Below, piece after piece: positions 11,679-22,799 of a stretch of 64,000 nt of DNA; position 1 is the stretch's first letter, and every line of letters begins with the position of its first letter. The notes under the pieces are model-generated. The model made no database searches, was not told where the DNA came from, and was given only the letters and a program-made list of their open reading frames with translations. Position numbers and translations under genes: made by a program. Location: assembly GCA_014529385.2 (NCBI GenBank), contig CM043962.1:129394074-129458073 (forward strand), in the 5' to 3' direction. The stretch is from Adiantum capillus-veneris. Its lineage: Eukaryota; Streptophyta; Polypodiopsida; Polypodiales; Pteridaceae.

Positions 11679-13242
11679 TGTGTAGCGGAAATTAGCATGA
11701 ACATAGTGAGCATTTCATTAGAGTTGATTCCTAATGAGAATTACAAGAGTGCTTGGGTGGAGAGAGCAACAAAAAGCATAACACCTAGTTAGATAGCATC
11801 GACAATACTTTCAAAAGAGAGAGCAATTAAGCTATTGACAACAGTTGAGGACCGGATTTGCATGGAGCCGGTCCCCCCTCCAAAAGGCTTTGTATTATGG
11901 TTTCTCCCATCAAGAGAGACATTGTACAATACAATTCTTTGTGTTCCTTCAAGACGAGCTAGTGCAATGAAGATGGAAGCTTCATACACCAAGCAAAACA
12001 CTTAATCAAACACAACTTGAATTATCCCCGTTCTCAGACCCAAGACCTCACACACCTTCGAAGATGGTGAGAGCTAGGCAGGGTATGAGAGTAGATTGAG
12101 AGGAAAAAGAAGTATCTTACGAGAAAGAAGTACATCTCCTCACATAATCACTCATATTAGCATAGCTTAGCTTAGTAATTAGCTTGGTAGAGAAGATGAG
12201 CATGCATTGAAGCTTGGCTCTTGGTTGGATTTGCATCCACATGCCAAGAGAGTGTTGATGTAGGCTTCTATCTCACAAGCTTGGAGTAGGTGATGAGCTC
12301 TCCATTAAAGCTTGGGAGGAGATAGAGTATTTTCCCTTCACACATGGTCAAGTGTGAGAGTGTGTGTGTCAATGCCAAGCAAAAATCAGCCCCCTCTCTC
12401 TCTTGGGCGAGCCCTAGCTGCTAAGTTAGTCTGGCTTTTGCCTCATTGGACCTCCCCAGGTCAAGCCAATAGGGATTAAGCAGCATAAGTGATAGCCTTC
12501 TGACATGTGTCCCCCTTTCCCCTTTTGTGAGAGCTTTAGATAATTAAATAATTAAACTAAACTCTCATTGGACCCCTTTGCCTCCTGGCCAATAGGAATC
12601 AGGCAAGCCATGGGGCTCCTGAATGCTCATTGGACCCCTTGGGAGACTGCCCAATAGTCTTCTAGGACACTTAATTCTTATTGGTTTCTTTTATTAAATG
12701 TTTTTAAATTAATTAAACTAGATTTACTCTAGCCTAATTCTCATTGGTCCACTTCAAGGGTCTTCCAATAGGAATTGGGCATACCTTGTGGGCATCTGGC
12801 CTAGGGAGCTGACATGTGTCCCTCATTCCCTTTGTGTAAAGGGAGCCTGTGTGTGTGTGTGTGGCTTTCTCTCTCATCCCCTAGCTTTGGGGCTCGCCCC
12901 CTCCCATGTAGGGATGTAGAAAGACTTTTTGGGCACACACTAAGCATCCAATTTTCCCTAAGGTTGACCTTTGGACACAACCTTTGAATTTTGGAACCTT
13001 AGCATTTTGGAAGTCTTAATGGGCTGAACCTTAGGGTCTTTTTAGCCCGTTGTTTCACATGGCTCTTTTGCAGATGGCCCCCCCTTTGGATCCCTATTTT
13101 CCCTCCTTTGGATCCCTACTGTGGCCGGTCTGCTAACTTAACCAATATTCTAGCTTTTTCTCCCTTGGCACTTCCCCACATTAAATGATCAGTTTAATAT
13201 GAGAAAATCATTTAGGAGAATTAGATATTGATTATTATGACA
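11679..13242 (-). repeat. Probable 3' LTR of antisense chromovirus D
   Basis: On the minus strand the sequence after the integrase/chromodomain frame reaches a hairpin (13261-13280), a purine tract (complement of 13243-13258) and then TGTCATAATAATC, the expected start of a 3' LTR at 13242. The far end is placed at 11679, where the plus strand reads TGTGTAGCGG (CA on the minus strand), but this end is only a guess. The interior has repeated CATTGG...CCAAT palindromes at 12444-12768 and a repeated ACATGTGTCCC word near 12499 and 12813. No second LTR copy is in the window for comparison. Confidence 0.5.
12444..12768. repeat. Array of inverted CCAAT palindromes inside the D LTR
   Basis: Four units pair CATTGG with CCAAT across 16-18 nt: 12444/12466, 12566/12589, 12628/12651 and 12742/12764. 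A lone TTATTGG lies at 12678. Flanking words (TCTCATTGGACC, CCAATAGGAAT) are shared, so the units are diverged duplicates. CCAAT is the core of NF-Y binding sites; an enhancer role is inference. Confidence 0.7.
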
Positions 13243-13260
13243 TTACCTCTCTCTTGAAAT

Positions 13261-13280
13261 CATAGTCGTCCTCGACTATG
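13261..13280 (-). promoter_or_regulatory. Perfect 8-bp hairpin before the polypurine tract of D
   Basis: CATAGTCG and CGACTATG flank a 4-nt loop that reads AGGA on the coding (minus) strand. It sits 18 nt before the LTR start. The same structure with other stem bases occurs in five other elements here. Confidence 0.8.
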
Positions 13281-13599
13281 GTGTAGAGAAGATAAAGCAT
13301 ATGCATGAGTCCTTTTCTTAGCGGGTAGAGGATCCCTATGTTACCCTACGACATCATTCCATAATGGATGACTAGTCCATTTGGCGCTTGAGAGCCTGAG
13401 GCTGCCGCAAGCATGTCTGCACATTAGTCCTATCAATCTTCCATAGTAGAGTGACAAGCTCTACTTGGTGTTCGGGAGACGTCGTCTCCGCAAACTTGAT
13501 CTAAGCATGCATACTACTTCATTTTTGTGCACAAATAAAGAAAAAGAGAGTCTTATAAGACAAAAATTTTTGTTCATTTTTAACATTTTGTACATTTGC

Positions 13600-15261
13600 T
13601 TACTCTTGGGAAGCATTGTAAGCATTGACAAGGTTTAGGTTATCCTTTAATTGTATGCCTTGCATCCATCTAGCATCTTCAAAAGGATAATTCTTAAACT
13701 TAATAAGATATCGTCGGATAGTCTTACCGCCTCTTAATACCTTGTCTTCATGTCGGAGAATGGACTCGGGCTGCAGCACCTCCTCGTGGTCCTCGATCTC
13801 CGGTGGGTCTTCAATAGTTGGTTCTTGAGGCGGCTCTCCTTTGTAAGGCTTTAAGAGGCTCACATGAAAAGCATTGTGTATGAGCCAATGATTGGGCAAC
13901 TTAAGTTGATAGGCCATCTCATTGATTGGCCTAAGAATCTGGAAGGGACCATAGTACCTTTTTGCTAGTTTAGCATAGTACTTTTGGTGGCCCGTAGGAT
14001 TCTTGCCCGTCGTGTGCCTTAATCGAGCCTTGGGAAACTTTAACAAAACCCAATCGTTTTCTTTAAAGGCTTGGGCTCTTCTGTGCTTGTCAGCAGCAGC
14101 CTTTTGCCTTTGCTGTGAGATAGAGATAGCATCCTTAATCTTTTGGAAAGATTCTTGTAGGTCTCGGCTATACTCATCTGCAGCGAAGATCTTCCCATGT
14201 ACCTTAAGTAGCAAGGGACTTTTTGATCTTCCCTCAATTACCTCGAAAGGTGCTTTTCCTGTAGAAGTATGTACAGTGTTATTGTAAGCATACTCTCCTA
14301 AGGGTAAGTACTTCTCCCATTGGGATCTTTGATCTACTTCCGTTACATAGGCTTTTAGTAGATCGAGAATAGTTAGGTTAGCTATTTCACTTTGGCCATC
14401 AGTTTGTGGATGATAGGCCGAAGAGAAGTTTAGCCTTGTTCCTAAATTCTCAAAGAGACCCTTCCAGAAATTACTGGTCATTCTAGGATCTCTATCCGAC
14501 ACTATGGACATTGGCAGGCCATGGTACTTGAAAATTTGTGAAATGAAGAGGGTTGCCATTTGATGGGCTTTGATAGTCTTTTTGACAGGTATAAAATGAG
14601 CTTGTTTACTGAACCTGTCTACTATCGTCCATATTCCCGTATTCCCATGGATAGACTTAGGCAATCCAAAGATAAAATCCATGGATATGCTCTCCCATGG
14701 TGAATTAGGGATTGGCAAGGGTTGAAGCAATCCAAGTTGCTTCCCTCTATCAAATTTTGTCTTTTGACATACCACACATTTGGAAACATACTCATGTATG
14801 TTCACTTTCATGGTAGGCCAATAGAAATATGTTTCAATTCCCTTTAGGGTAGACTAAATCCCTCTATGCCCCGCATATGGGGGAGCATGAGATTCATACA
14901 TTACTTTCTCACGTAGTGAGTTAGTAACGCATAGTCTATTGCCATAGAGAAGATAGCCATCTTGTAAAGTAAATGGTTCTTCTTTCTTCCCTAAGGCAAG
15001 GGCTGAAATCACATCTCTAAAATCGGGATCAATAGCATACTCATCTATCATTAAAGATAGATCATTGTGAGTCGCTATGGAAACCGCATTCACTCTCGGT
15101 CGTCTTGAGAGTGCATCGGCTACTTGATTATGCTTGCCAGCAATGTGAGCAATATGAAAATGAAATTGCGAAAGTAAATTTGCCCACCTCATTTGTTTGT
15201 CGGAGAGCTTGGTCTGCGTCATGAAGTACTTAAGCATCAATGATGAGAGAGAAGATTGCAC
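13600..15261 (-). pseudogene. Chromovirus D: RNase H end, integrase and chromodomain (5'-truncated)
   Basis: This is the 3' half of a Ty3/gypsy polyprotein. Reading on the minus strand from 15261: the end of RNase H (KQMRWANLLSQFHFHI, VADALSRRP), then the integrase zinc-binding region (SHAPPYAGHRGI), an in-frame TAG at about 14851-14853, the CVVCQKTKFD cysteine pair, integrase core residues in SMDFIFGLP, SDRDPRM and HPQTDGQSEIA (the DDE triad), and a C-terminal chromodomain with RRYLIKFKNYPFEDARWM. The chromodomain marks the chromovirus branch, whose integrases are thought to be guided to chromatin. Upstream of about 15265 similarity to RNase H breaks off, so gag, protease and reverse transcriptase are gone. 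The protein is close in style to element G (48142-49092) but not the same family. Confidence 0.9.
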
Positions 15262-15269
15262 TGAAAAGC

Positions 15270-15989
15270 CATGTCTTTTTTTGCTAAAGGGGCACTATGG
15301 TTTTTAAGCTACATTTAATGTTATGATGCCAATGTCTTAACTTGCAATATCTTTATATTTGAAGTGTCACAAAGTATACTAACTTTGCTACAAAAGTGTA
15401 TGTGTGATCTTCTAATTATTATTCTAAAGATAAAAGCACACCATATTACATGATACCAAGGATAAATTTTTTGGCTAGTACATCAAAGTTATTTTGAGAT
15501 GCATTCAATAAATGGTTGTTGTGTCATGCCCAATAAGGCTTGTAAATGAGTAAACATGAGCAAGGAATATAAGGGTGAGAAATACATACATCACCAATGT
15601 CGTGCAAATTACTCAGACGGTCACAAAAGTATTTTAGTTTTACAAAAAAGGATAAATGATTGGCTGATAGGCTCAAGTGACCACTTATTCGGCTAAAAGT
15701 TATGCCTTTCAAGTAAGCCTATGACTTCTTCCTATGGAAACGCGTGTTATTCATGAGTTTGAGTAGATTGAAAACATTTCCAATGTTCCTCAAGTATGCT
15801 GATAAGGATAACTGTAACCCCAATCTAGATGATCCAATGTTGAATGTAAATGAATTGAGACTTTCATAAGAGTTGAACACCAAACAAGACATTGATGAAA
15901 AAATGGTTTTAATGAAGTAATTATCTCTTATGTCTTCAATAAAGCTCTTTTTTTTATAAATACTTTTCATGCAAGAAGACACGTTTGGA
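15270..15989. other. Non-coding stretch, nothing recognised
   Basis: AT-rich DNA between the truncated chromovirus D and the D2 3' end. Open frames are short and lack motifs. Confidence 0.4.
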
Positions 15990-16294
15990 GCGAACTGTGT
16001 CCATCAAGCACCACATAGACTAGCCATCTATTATGGGTAAGGTGTGTAGGCTAAAAGTATGGAAACACGCTTGCAATAGACTATGTCTCTCAAGAACCAA
16101 GTAGAGTAGCCACCACCTATTGCGAGAGGTGTTATCGCTTGAATGAGGATCCATGAGAACCATGTTTGTGTTTTCCTTACAATGAATTATAGTCAAGGAA
16201 GACTATGATGTAAGGGTAGGGTAATGTCACCAAAGTTGTGGTTTGGTAAGAGCCCCATGAGACTTTTATTACTAGAACTCAATTTCTAACATTT
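15990..16294 (+). repeat. 3' end of a D-like chromovirus on the plus strand (D2)
   Basis: Two diverged ~86-bp modules (about 15997-16050 and 16082-16136) repeat the theme TCAAG-CCA-TAGA-TAGCCA. The reverse complement of 13330-13480 before the D LTR carries the same two modules. They are followed by a hairpin (16189-16206), a purine tract (16211-16224) and an LTR start TGTCACC at 16225, just as in D. The LTR is cut after about 70 bp by the start of the E copy. Pol coding sequence is absent upstream. The assignment rests on this shared order and is moderately secure. Confidence 0.5.
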
Positions 16295-17570
16295 TGCAAT
16301 GCTTTAAGAAAATGAAAATAGACTTTGAAGCTTAAATCATGGTTTTGTCTTTGTAGAAGTTGAGAATTAGATCCTAGAGATTCCTTGCACGGGGGTTTAC
16401 TTGATGAAGTTACAATTTGTTACCCGATTTCTGTAAATAGGACCTATTAATCCTATTTTGGAAACTTTTGGACACTAGACTATTAAAGCATTATAATCTT
16501 AACATTTTAGATTCATGACTTGAAGCTTAGGAGCATACAATGTTGAGCTTTATAATAGTTGTACTTTTAGATCAATCTTTCTAGAACCCTTAGACCTGGA
16601 CCAAATTTGAAATCAGAATATATTGTCATTCCATATCTATAATTTGAAGTCTTTCAGTTCAGTTCTTTTATCCTTTTGGTCTGATGTCAAGTTCGTCAAA
16701 ATTTGAATATGTCAATTCAGTAGTTTGAGTCTAACTCTAGAATTGTGATCGAAGCAATCCAGCTCATTCCATTTTGGTGATAACAGTGGAGAGCTAAAAC
16801 TCTTAATAGGAACCAATTTCCTAGTTAGAACTATGAGTCAATTAATCATTCACAATGCCTGAATACGAGGACAAAGGGTTATCACAATGTTTACCAAAAA
16901 TCAAGATCACATCAGTACAATGGAAAAGGAATCAGAACAAGAATATGACGATGGGCAATAACAATCTCAAGGGGGTGAAGAAACCAAAGGAAATCTAGGT
17001 GTCGGGGAGGTGGTCACGAACATGAACTTCTAAACACTCAATGCAAGCCAGGAGATGACATTCAAAAAGAGCTGAAAGTTGACCTCAATCAAATGGTTCT
17101 TATCTTCAGTTTCGAAAGGAAAGCCAAAGTGAATACTAATACCAACAATGCAAGAACATTCAGACATCAATGATGGAGTTCTTAGACAAAGCCTAGTCAG
17201 TGAAAAGAAGTTGACACAGTTACAGAGAATGATGATGACTACAATAACAGATGGGAGGCAAACACTGACCATCACGACATGCACAAACACCGAGAGAGAA
17301 AACTAGATCATAGTGATAAACCCATACATTGAGAAAGGGAATCAAATCATTATGTGAAATCATGGCATGGGGATGAGGTAGAATACTTTCCACAAAATCG
17401 AAATGATGGGGCATGAAAATGATACTTTTATTATCCAGTATGTAAGCTAAGGAAATACGACAAGTTGAAGAATGCCTTCCTACTTGAATACAGTGAGAAT
17501 TGAGGGGACAAGATTATCCTCTATGATCTGGATAAAATCATGCAAGGTAAGCTTTTGGTTAGGAGTTATG
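16295..17570 (+). mobile_element. LTR family E, copy 1: LTR plus 5' internal part
   Basis: 16295-16771 aligns along its length with 42148-42467 joined to 55650-55824: shared landmarks are TGYAAYGCTT at the start, GTTAC pairs, a TAAATAG promoter-like word, CTAATCC(C/T)ATTTTGG, and CTCATTCCA at the end. I take it as a ~480-bp LTR. Directly after it TTTTGGTGATAACAGTGG (16772-16789) would be the primer-binding site; copy 2 has TTTCGGCGATCACGGTGG. The internal part has an ATG at about 16857 and a conserved protein word KNAFLLEY near 17470, so it is probably the start of gag, full of stops. No enzyme domain was seen. Confidence 0.5.
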
Positions 17571-18173
17571 TGGAAAAGATTAAACCAAACAGTTGAATGA
17601 GCCACCTTTAGACTTGCACGCTTGGTTTCTAAGTGGATAAAAAGTGCTAGCACCTACGAGAAAATTTAGCAATATAGTGCAAAGAGATTTAAAACTGAAA
17701 CAACAATTTAAGGAGGAGAAGGGTTGGAGAGGAAAACCAAACCCCAATTCCAGTGAGTGAACTGAAAAGTCATCAATCACATGATAAAGAGTTAAAAGAT
17801 AAATCCAAGAGCAAGAAGAAGGGAGCATGTAGTATAAAGATCGAGGAATTATCCAAGCATAAATTTGAGATCTCTAAGACTAGACCTCGATGGAAAAAGT
17901 AGAGATCTCATGTATAAAATGTAAATTCAAAGAACATCCGTCTGATGAATGTTGCCAATGTACCTATTCGAAAGCTTTTGGGAACATGTGGAATAATTCT
18001 AAAACTAGAATACATCACTTCAAGGAGGGAAAAGATGTTTCCATGATAGCTCTGACAAACTCGGAGCTGGTCAAATAGAAGAAGGTATCAAAAAACATCA
18101 ACAATGGAGCCAATACCAACAATATGGATGGAAGAGGGTGGTACCCGAATTTTTTTTGGTCGAGGCAGGGGTA
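17571..18173. other. Non-coding stretch before J LTR copy 1
   Basis: No recognisable gene. Ends with a purine-rich CGAGGCAGGGGTA directly before the J repeat, which looks like a polypurine tract. A weak GGGT/ACCC palindrome lies about 22 nt before the LTR start. Confidence 0.35.
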
Positions 18174-18859
18174 TGTTAGTAGTGGCTAACACATCACCAA
18201 TTGTGCACAAGCAAAGGATGTGCACCATAATTTGTATAGGTTCTTCAGCTCATTTGAGTTCCAGCTTGTGTCAAGTTATAGATTAAAGGTCTCAAATCAA
18301 TTCTATTGTAAAAAGGTTTGGATGCCTATAAAGGTAGCCTATGATAATTCATAAGCCATTATTGGGTGAGCTTTGCTCTTTGTAGGGTTGATGGTCATGA
18401 GGTTCTTATGCTTTCCATGCCCTTGAACTCTTGATTCTTCTTAATCAAGTACTCACTCTCTCTTGTTAATCCACTTAGCATTAATTATGTGTATATGAAC
18501 TTGTATTAGTGAATTCTAGATCTCTAATCCCTCTTTGATGAATCTCTTCTAGCCACACCATTGTCCCTGGTGTGTGAGGATGCCTTCCTTCTCTTTCTCT
18601 ATCTACAAAGTGTGTAATTAGTGTTTGTGCATGCAAAGTAGCATTGAGGGGTTGGAACGAAATGTCCACACTAATGTGAAGTAGGCATGCCAATTACATT
18701 GCTTGTGTATATGTGTATGATTAAGAGTTGTAATTAGGGTGACTAATGTAGAGGTTAATTTCAATCGCATAATGTGTGCAAAGTAATTAGTAAGTAGATT
18801 TGCATCTTTGATTGGAGGAATCTCGTTCCATGGCCTCTCTCTATGATGGGTAGAGCGAT
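18174..18859 (+). repeat. J long direct repeat (LTR-like), copy 1
   Basis: The sequence starts TGTTAGTAGTGGCTAACAC and is matched over about 690 bp by 21724-22415 with scattered substitutions and small gaps. The TG start after a purine tract is LTR-like. The right-hand end is uncertain because similarity stops at TAGAG(C/T)GAT without a CA end in both copies. Confidence 0.65.
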
Positions 18860-20548
18860 ATGTGAGTGCACTAACTTGCTCGATTGGTTTTTTGATTTGT
18901 CAATGTGGCTCTCTAATGTGTGCTAATCATTCGCTAGAATTAGGCGTGTAAATCAAATCACATACACTTTGAGCCTAATTTGCTCGAGTTGGAGTGAAAT
19001 TAATAGTCAACCTTGATTGTTGAATCATGTGTGTGTCAATATTAAGCTTAGTTTGCAACAAGAATTCATGTGGTATAAAGATCGTGTGTGTGTAGTGTGC
19101 AAGAAAAAGGGAAAAATTTGCCATAAATTCAATGTGTATGTAGTGCAAGAAAAGGAGAAAAAACTGCAACAAATTCAAGTGTGTGCACCTAATTTTGAGT
19201 GTCTGCATGCATATAAATCAAGGAAATTGATGATATGTGAGTGTGAAATCATGTGATTAATGTGTATGTTAGGCAATTCCAATCATTAATTATGTTTAAA
19301 TGCCAAAAAATTGAGCAAAAATTGAGCGGGTGTGCCCATTCAATACCATTTGATTTTCAATGATTGATGGTCAATTGGCACACCTAAATGCTCTTTGATT
19401 GAGGAATGTGCATCAAATGTGTGTGAAAGTATTAGGGATAGGCCAAATTGCCAATTGAGCCAAATTGGAGTTTTTGTGTTTAATTTTGGAGTGTGTGCAT
19501 TGATTGATTATGTCAAATTAAGATAGAATTTTGAGAAATCAAGCATGTGTGCATTCATATATGCTTGATCAAGTATGCAAATAGGGCAATGCAGTGAGAA
19601 ATTGATGGAATAGTTGCATAGAATTTTGATCAAAATTTTGGTGTGTATGCCAATCAATGGCATGTACAATCCAATGTGTGAAGGAATAATTGGTATTCAT
19701 TACCAATTATGATGATGGATTGGCCAAATAGTTGATGTGTGTATCACAAATTGTTTGAAGATTGAGATAAATCACTCAATTGTGGAGATTTTTATTGTAT
19801 TTCCACGTTAATGATTGATCAATGTGATGAAAATGGCAAAGAAGCATTGATGTTGTGTAATTGTACCCAAAATTCACTCATTTGTAGCCTTGCAAACCCA
19901 AATGACTAATCCAATTGGATTTGGACGATGAGGGCTGTCAGATATGAGCAAGTGATTTTGCGATGATTGTTAACTAGGCTTGAAATGGCCAAGGACATTG
20001 GATCACTTGTGTGTGTGCATGCAATAACCAATTGATAGATTTGAAATCAAATTGGTGCATAGAATTGCTCTAAATTAAAGAAAGTATTCCCAAACAAGCA
20101 CAAATTGGATCGATTTTTAATCAATTTTTTGTATGTATTGAGCTTAAAAATGAAGGATTTTGCGAAACGCTTTGGTGCATTGGTCCATAAGTGAAATGAC
20201 TGCAGTGGTAGAATAAATCAGTGCTTCACTAAAACCAAATTTAAGGAGCTTGGTGTTACCATTGAAACACACACACACACCCACCCACACTTCTCTCTCT
20301 TGTTCTCGGCCATAGCTTAATACTGATTCATGCTCACACAAATCCACTCACAATTTGCCCGCTTGCAATACAAGGGTCACAAACTCAAATACACCGCGTC
20401 TCGCTCGTGCATTGCCCACCTTGGCTCAACCACTCGTCATATACACTCACTTTCCCTCTTTCATTGCTCTTCATGGGAACCTTTCTTTGAGAAGAATTTT
20501 CAAAAATATATATATAAAAATCAATAAACAAACACACTTCTCTCCGGT

Positions 20549-20550
<2 letters not shown>
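18860..20550. other. AT-rich stretch between J repeats
   Basis: No coding domain. Rich in TGTGTG(C/T) and AATTG words, which may be a long LTR or a non-coding internal region of J. A short (CA)n lies at 20265-20280. Confidence 0.4.

Positions 20551-20602
<52 letters not shown>
20551..20602. repeat. (CT)n microsatellite, about 52 bp
   Basis: Uninterrupted CT dinucleotides. The 44-bp SINE-body-like sequence at 20601-20644 begins directly at its right end. Confidence 0.95.
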
Positions 20603-20607
<5 letters not shown>

Positions 20608-20644
20608 GTCGGATAGATCTTTGAGGTCTCTTGGGATAGTTTCC
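20601..20644 (+). repeat. 44-bp direct repeat, partner of 20801-20844
   Basis: Begins TCTCCTCGTCGGATAGATCT and matches the partner except for one base (TTGGG versus TTCGG). This is probably a second SINE body lacking its head. Confidence 0.85.
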
Positions 20645-20729
20645 TATGATGTTAAAATTCTCTTCTTCTCATGTGTGTGTGTGCGTCTGTGTGCATGCAT
20701 GCGCTAATAAGAAGACGAAAATGGTATAA

Positions 20730-20860
20730 CCTTTCTATCACCCAAGTATGGTAGATTGGTTATGCCATTTCCCTCTTGAATAACAGGTCTTGAGTTCAAC
20801 TCTCCTCGTCGGATAGATCTTTGAGGTCTCTTCGGATAGTTTCCATTCAAATTATCTTCT
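20730..20860 (+). mobile_element. tRNA-derived SINE-like unit
   Basis: TGGTAGATTGG at about 20748 fits a pol III A box and GAGTTCAACTC at about 20791 fits a B box, about 35-40 nt apart, as in the head of a tRNA-derived SINE. The body after the B box (20801-20844) is repeated with one mismatch at 20601-20644, exactly 200 bp away. The body runs into CTT repeats and a (CT)n microsatellite. Promoter boxes are matched by eye and imperfect. Confidence 0.45.
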
Positions 20861-20870
20861 TCTTCTTCTT

Positions 20871-20872
<2 letters not shown>

Positions 20873-20942
<70 letters not shown>
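20873..20942. repeat. Compound (CT)n-(CA)n microsatellite
   Basis: About 48 bp of CT followed without a break by about 22 bp of CA. Confidence 0.95.
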
Positions 20943-20943
<1 letters not shown>

Positions 20944-21289
20944 TGTCAAGGAGTCTTAACTTAAAATTGGGGAAATTTAGGCTCTCGTGGCAAAAAACAT
21001 TGCTTGCTTCGTGGGAAACTAGGTTTTTAAAAAATCCCTTTAAAGGTAAATTTTCACTTAAGTGGGCATTACTAAATTTGGGGCATACTCAGAGCGAGTA
21101 GAAAGAATTAGGGGATGCTCTACAGTGCGCGTATTCTGCCGACGAAATTGGGAAGCGTCTGTAGTGAGGGATGCTGACGAAGCACACGGGCCATTCAAGG
21201 CTATCTACCTCCACCGAGTGCATAGCTAGAGATGATCTGCAAGACTCTAAGTATGGGATGTTGAAGTTCGGCCTGTTCCGAGCAACAAC

Positions 21290-21494
21290 AATATAAAAAG
21301 GTGAGGGTCTCCCTCACTTAGCTAGCGAGTATGTGCTTTTGTATTCTTTGTACACTATGTGTGTGTAACTGAGGGTTAGTGCTTAAGTAGTTGAGCTTGG
21401 AGTGTATTAAACTATGGCAAAAGGAAAGCAAGTCTTGGAAGTCCAACCGTTGGCTTCTGCTTCTTCTCAAGTCGAGTGCCTTTGCGTAATATAA
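21290..21494 (+). promoter_or_regulatory. Promoter-like segment with TATA box and short leader
   Basis: ATATAAAAAGG at about 21290 is a good TATA box. It is followed by a perfect 7-bp palindrome GTGAGGG-TCT-CCCTCAC at about 21301-21317 and, about 120 bp on, by an ATG at 21414 opening a 26-codon frame starting MAKGKQVLEVQPLA. This may be the promoter and gag start of the J element, most of whose coding region is missing. Inference. Confidence 0.3.
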
Positions 21495-21688
21495 TAGAAA
21501 TGATGCTTTGATTATGATTGGACCCATCTTTTGGAAGCAAAATTCACTTTGCATGATCTTCCATTGCACTTTCATGTCCTATGTATAATTGTTGGCCTTT
21601 AATGATTACAACTTCCTTTAAGTCATGACAACTCAACATTCCTCCAAAGACATACTTTCCATGATGTCACTGTGCTCTGCTTCAGTGA

Positions 21689-21723
21689 CACACTAGGACG
21701 TGTGCCAAATTAGGAGGGGGGAA
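21689..21723 (+). promoter_or_regulatory. Hairpin and polypurine tract before J copy 2
   Basis: CACAC and GTGTG (21689-21693, 21700-21704) enclose TAGGAC. TTAGGAGGGGGGAA (21710-21723) is a textbook polypurine tract abutting the TG of the LTR at 21724. Confidence 0.7.
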
Positions 21724-22415
21724 TGTTAGTAGTGGCTAACACGTCACCGATCGTACACAAGCAAAGGATGTGCATCATAATATTTTCTACTTAATTTGTA
21801 TAGATTCTTGGACTCATTTGAGTTCCAACTTGTATTACGCTATAGGTTAAAGCTCTCAATTTAATTTCGTTGTAAAAAGTCTTGGAGTTCATGTCTAAAA
21901 AAGTAGCCTATGCTAAATGATAAGGCATTACTGGGTGAGCTTTGCTCTTTGTGGGTTGATGGTCATGAGGTTATTGGGCTTTCCATGCCCTTGAATTCTT
22001 GATTCTTCTTAATCAAATACTTTTTTTTTTGTTAATCCACTTAGCATTGATTATGTGTATGTGAAGTTATATCAATGAATCTAGATTTCTAATCTCTCTT
22101 TGATTAATCTCTTCTAGCCACACAATTGGCCATGGTGTGTGAGGGCTATTCCTTCCTTCTCTTTCTCTCTCTACAAGTGTGTAATTAGTGTGCATGCAAG
22201 AATTGAGGGGTTGGAGCGGAATGACCACACTAATGTGAAGTAGGCATGTTAATTACATTGCTTGTGTATGTGTATGATTAAGAGTTGTGAATAGGGTGAT
22301 AAATGTAGAGGCTAATTTCAATTACATAATGTGTGCAAAGTGATTAGTAAGTAGGTTTGCATCTTTGAATAGAATCCCATTTCATGGCTTCTCTCTACTA
22401 TGATGGGTAGAGTGA
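21724..22415 (+). repeat. J long direct repeat (LTR-like), copy 2
   Basis: Starts TGTTAGTAGTGGCTAACACG and aligns with 18174-18859. Because a polypurine tract directly precedes it, it is best read as a 3' LTR. J would then be an element of about 4.2 kb without visible protein domains, or two separate remnants. Confidence 0.65.
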
Positions 22416-22799
22416 TCCCTCGAATCCTCTATTTTGATGCATCTGATGATGCTCGTACATCCAAACCCTAGCCGGGTTGTTGCGCCATGGATTGATGATT
22501 TTGTTGGTCTTGGGTTACAATTAGGCCTATGCTACAACTACCCCCAACATGGTAGAGCCGACTTTACTAGATGTAATTTCATATGCTACTTGTATGGAAA
22601 GTACGAACACTTTGCAACCCAATGTCCTAACAATCTAAAACTAAAGTGGCCAAGGGAGAGGTGACAGAACTAGTTGCAGTGTGCGGATCATTAGGAGCAC
22701 TAGTGTTGTCATCAAAGAGATACCAAGTGAGTGCAAATCAAGGAGGCTCAAAAGTGGGAGAAAGAAAGGGTTGTCTAGAAGGCAAAGGCAAAAGCCAAG
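22416..22799. other. Short stretch with a gag-like zinc-knuckle remnant
   Basis: The plus-strand frame at 22434-22664 includes CNFICYLYGKYEHFATQCPN, which fits a decayed retroviral zinc knuckle (CYLYGKYEHFATQC in place of C-x2-C-x4-H-x4-C). Too short and degenerate for a firm family. Confidence 0.35.

Noticed and set aside
20704-20949. Open frames through CT/CA runs (also 28391-28573, 29460-29669, 30565-30883, 3957-4181)
   Set aside because: They consist of translated dinucleotide repeats (RERERE, SLSLSL, VCVCVC) and are not genes.
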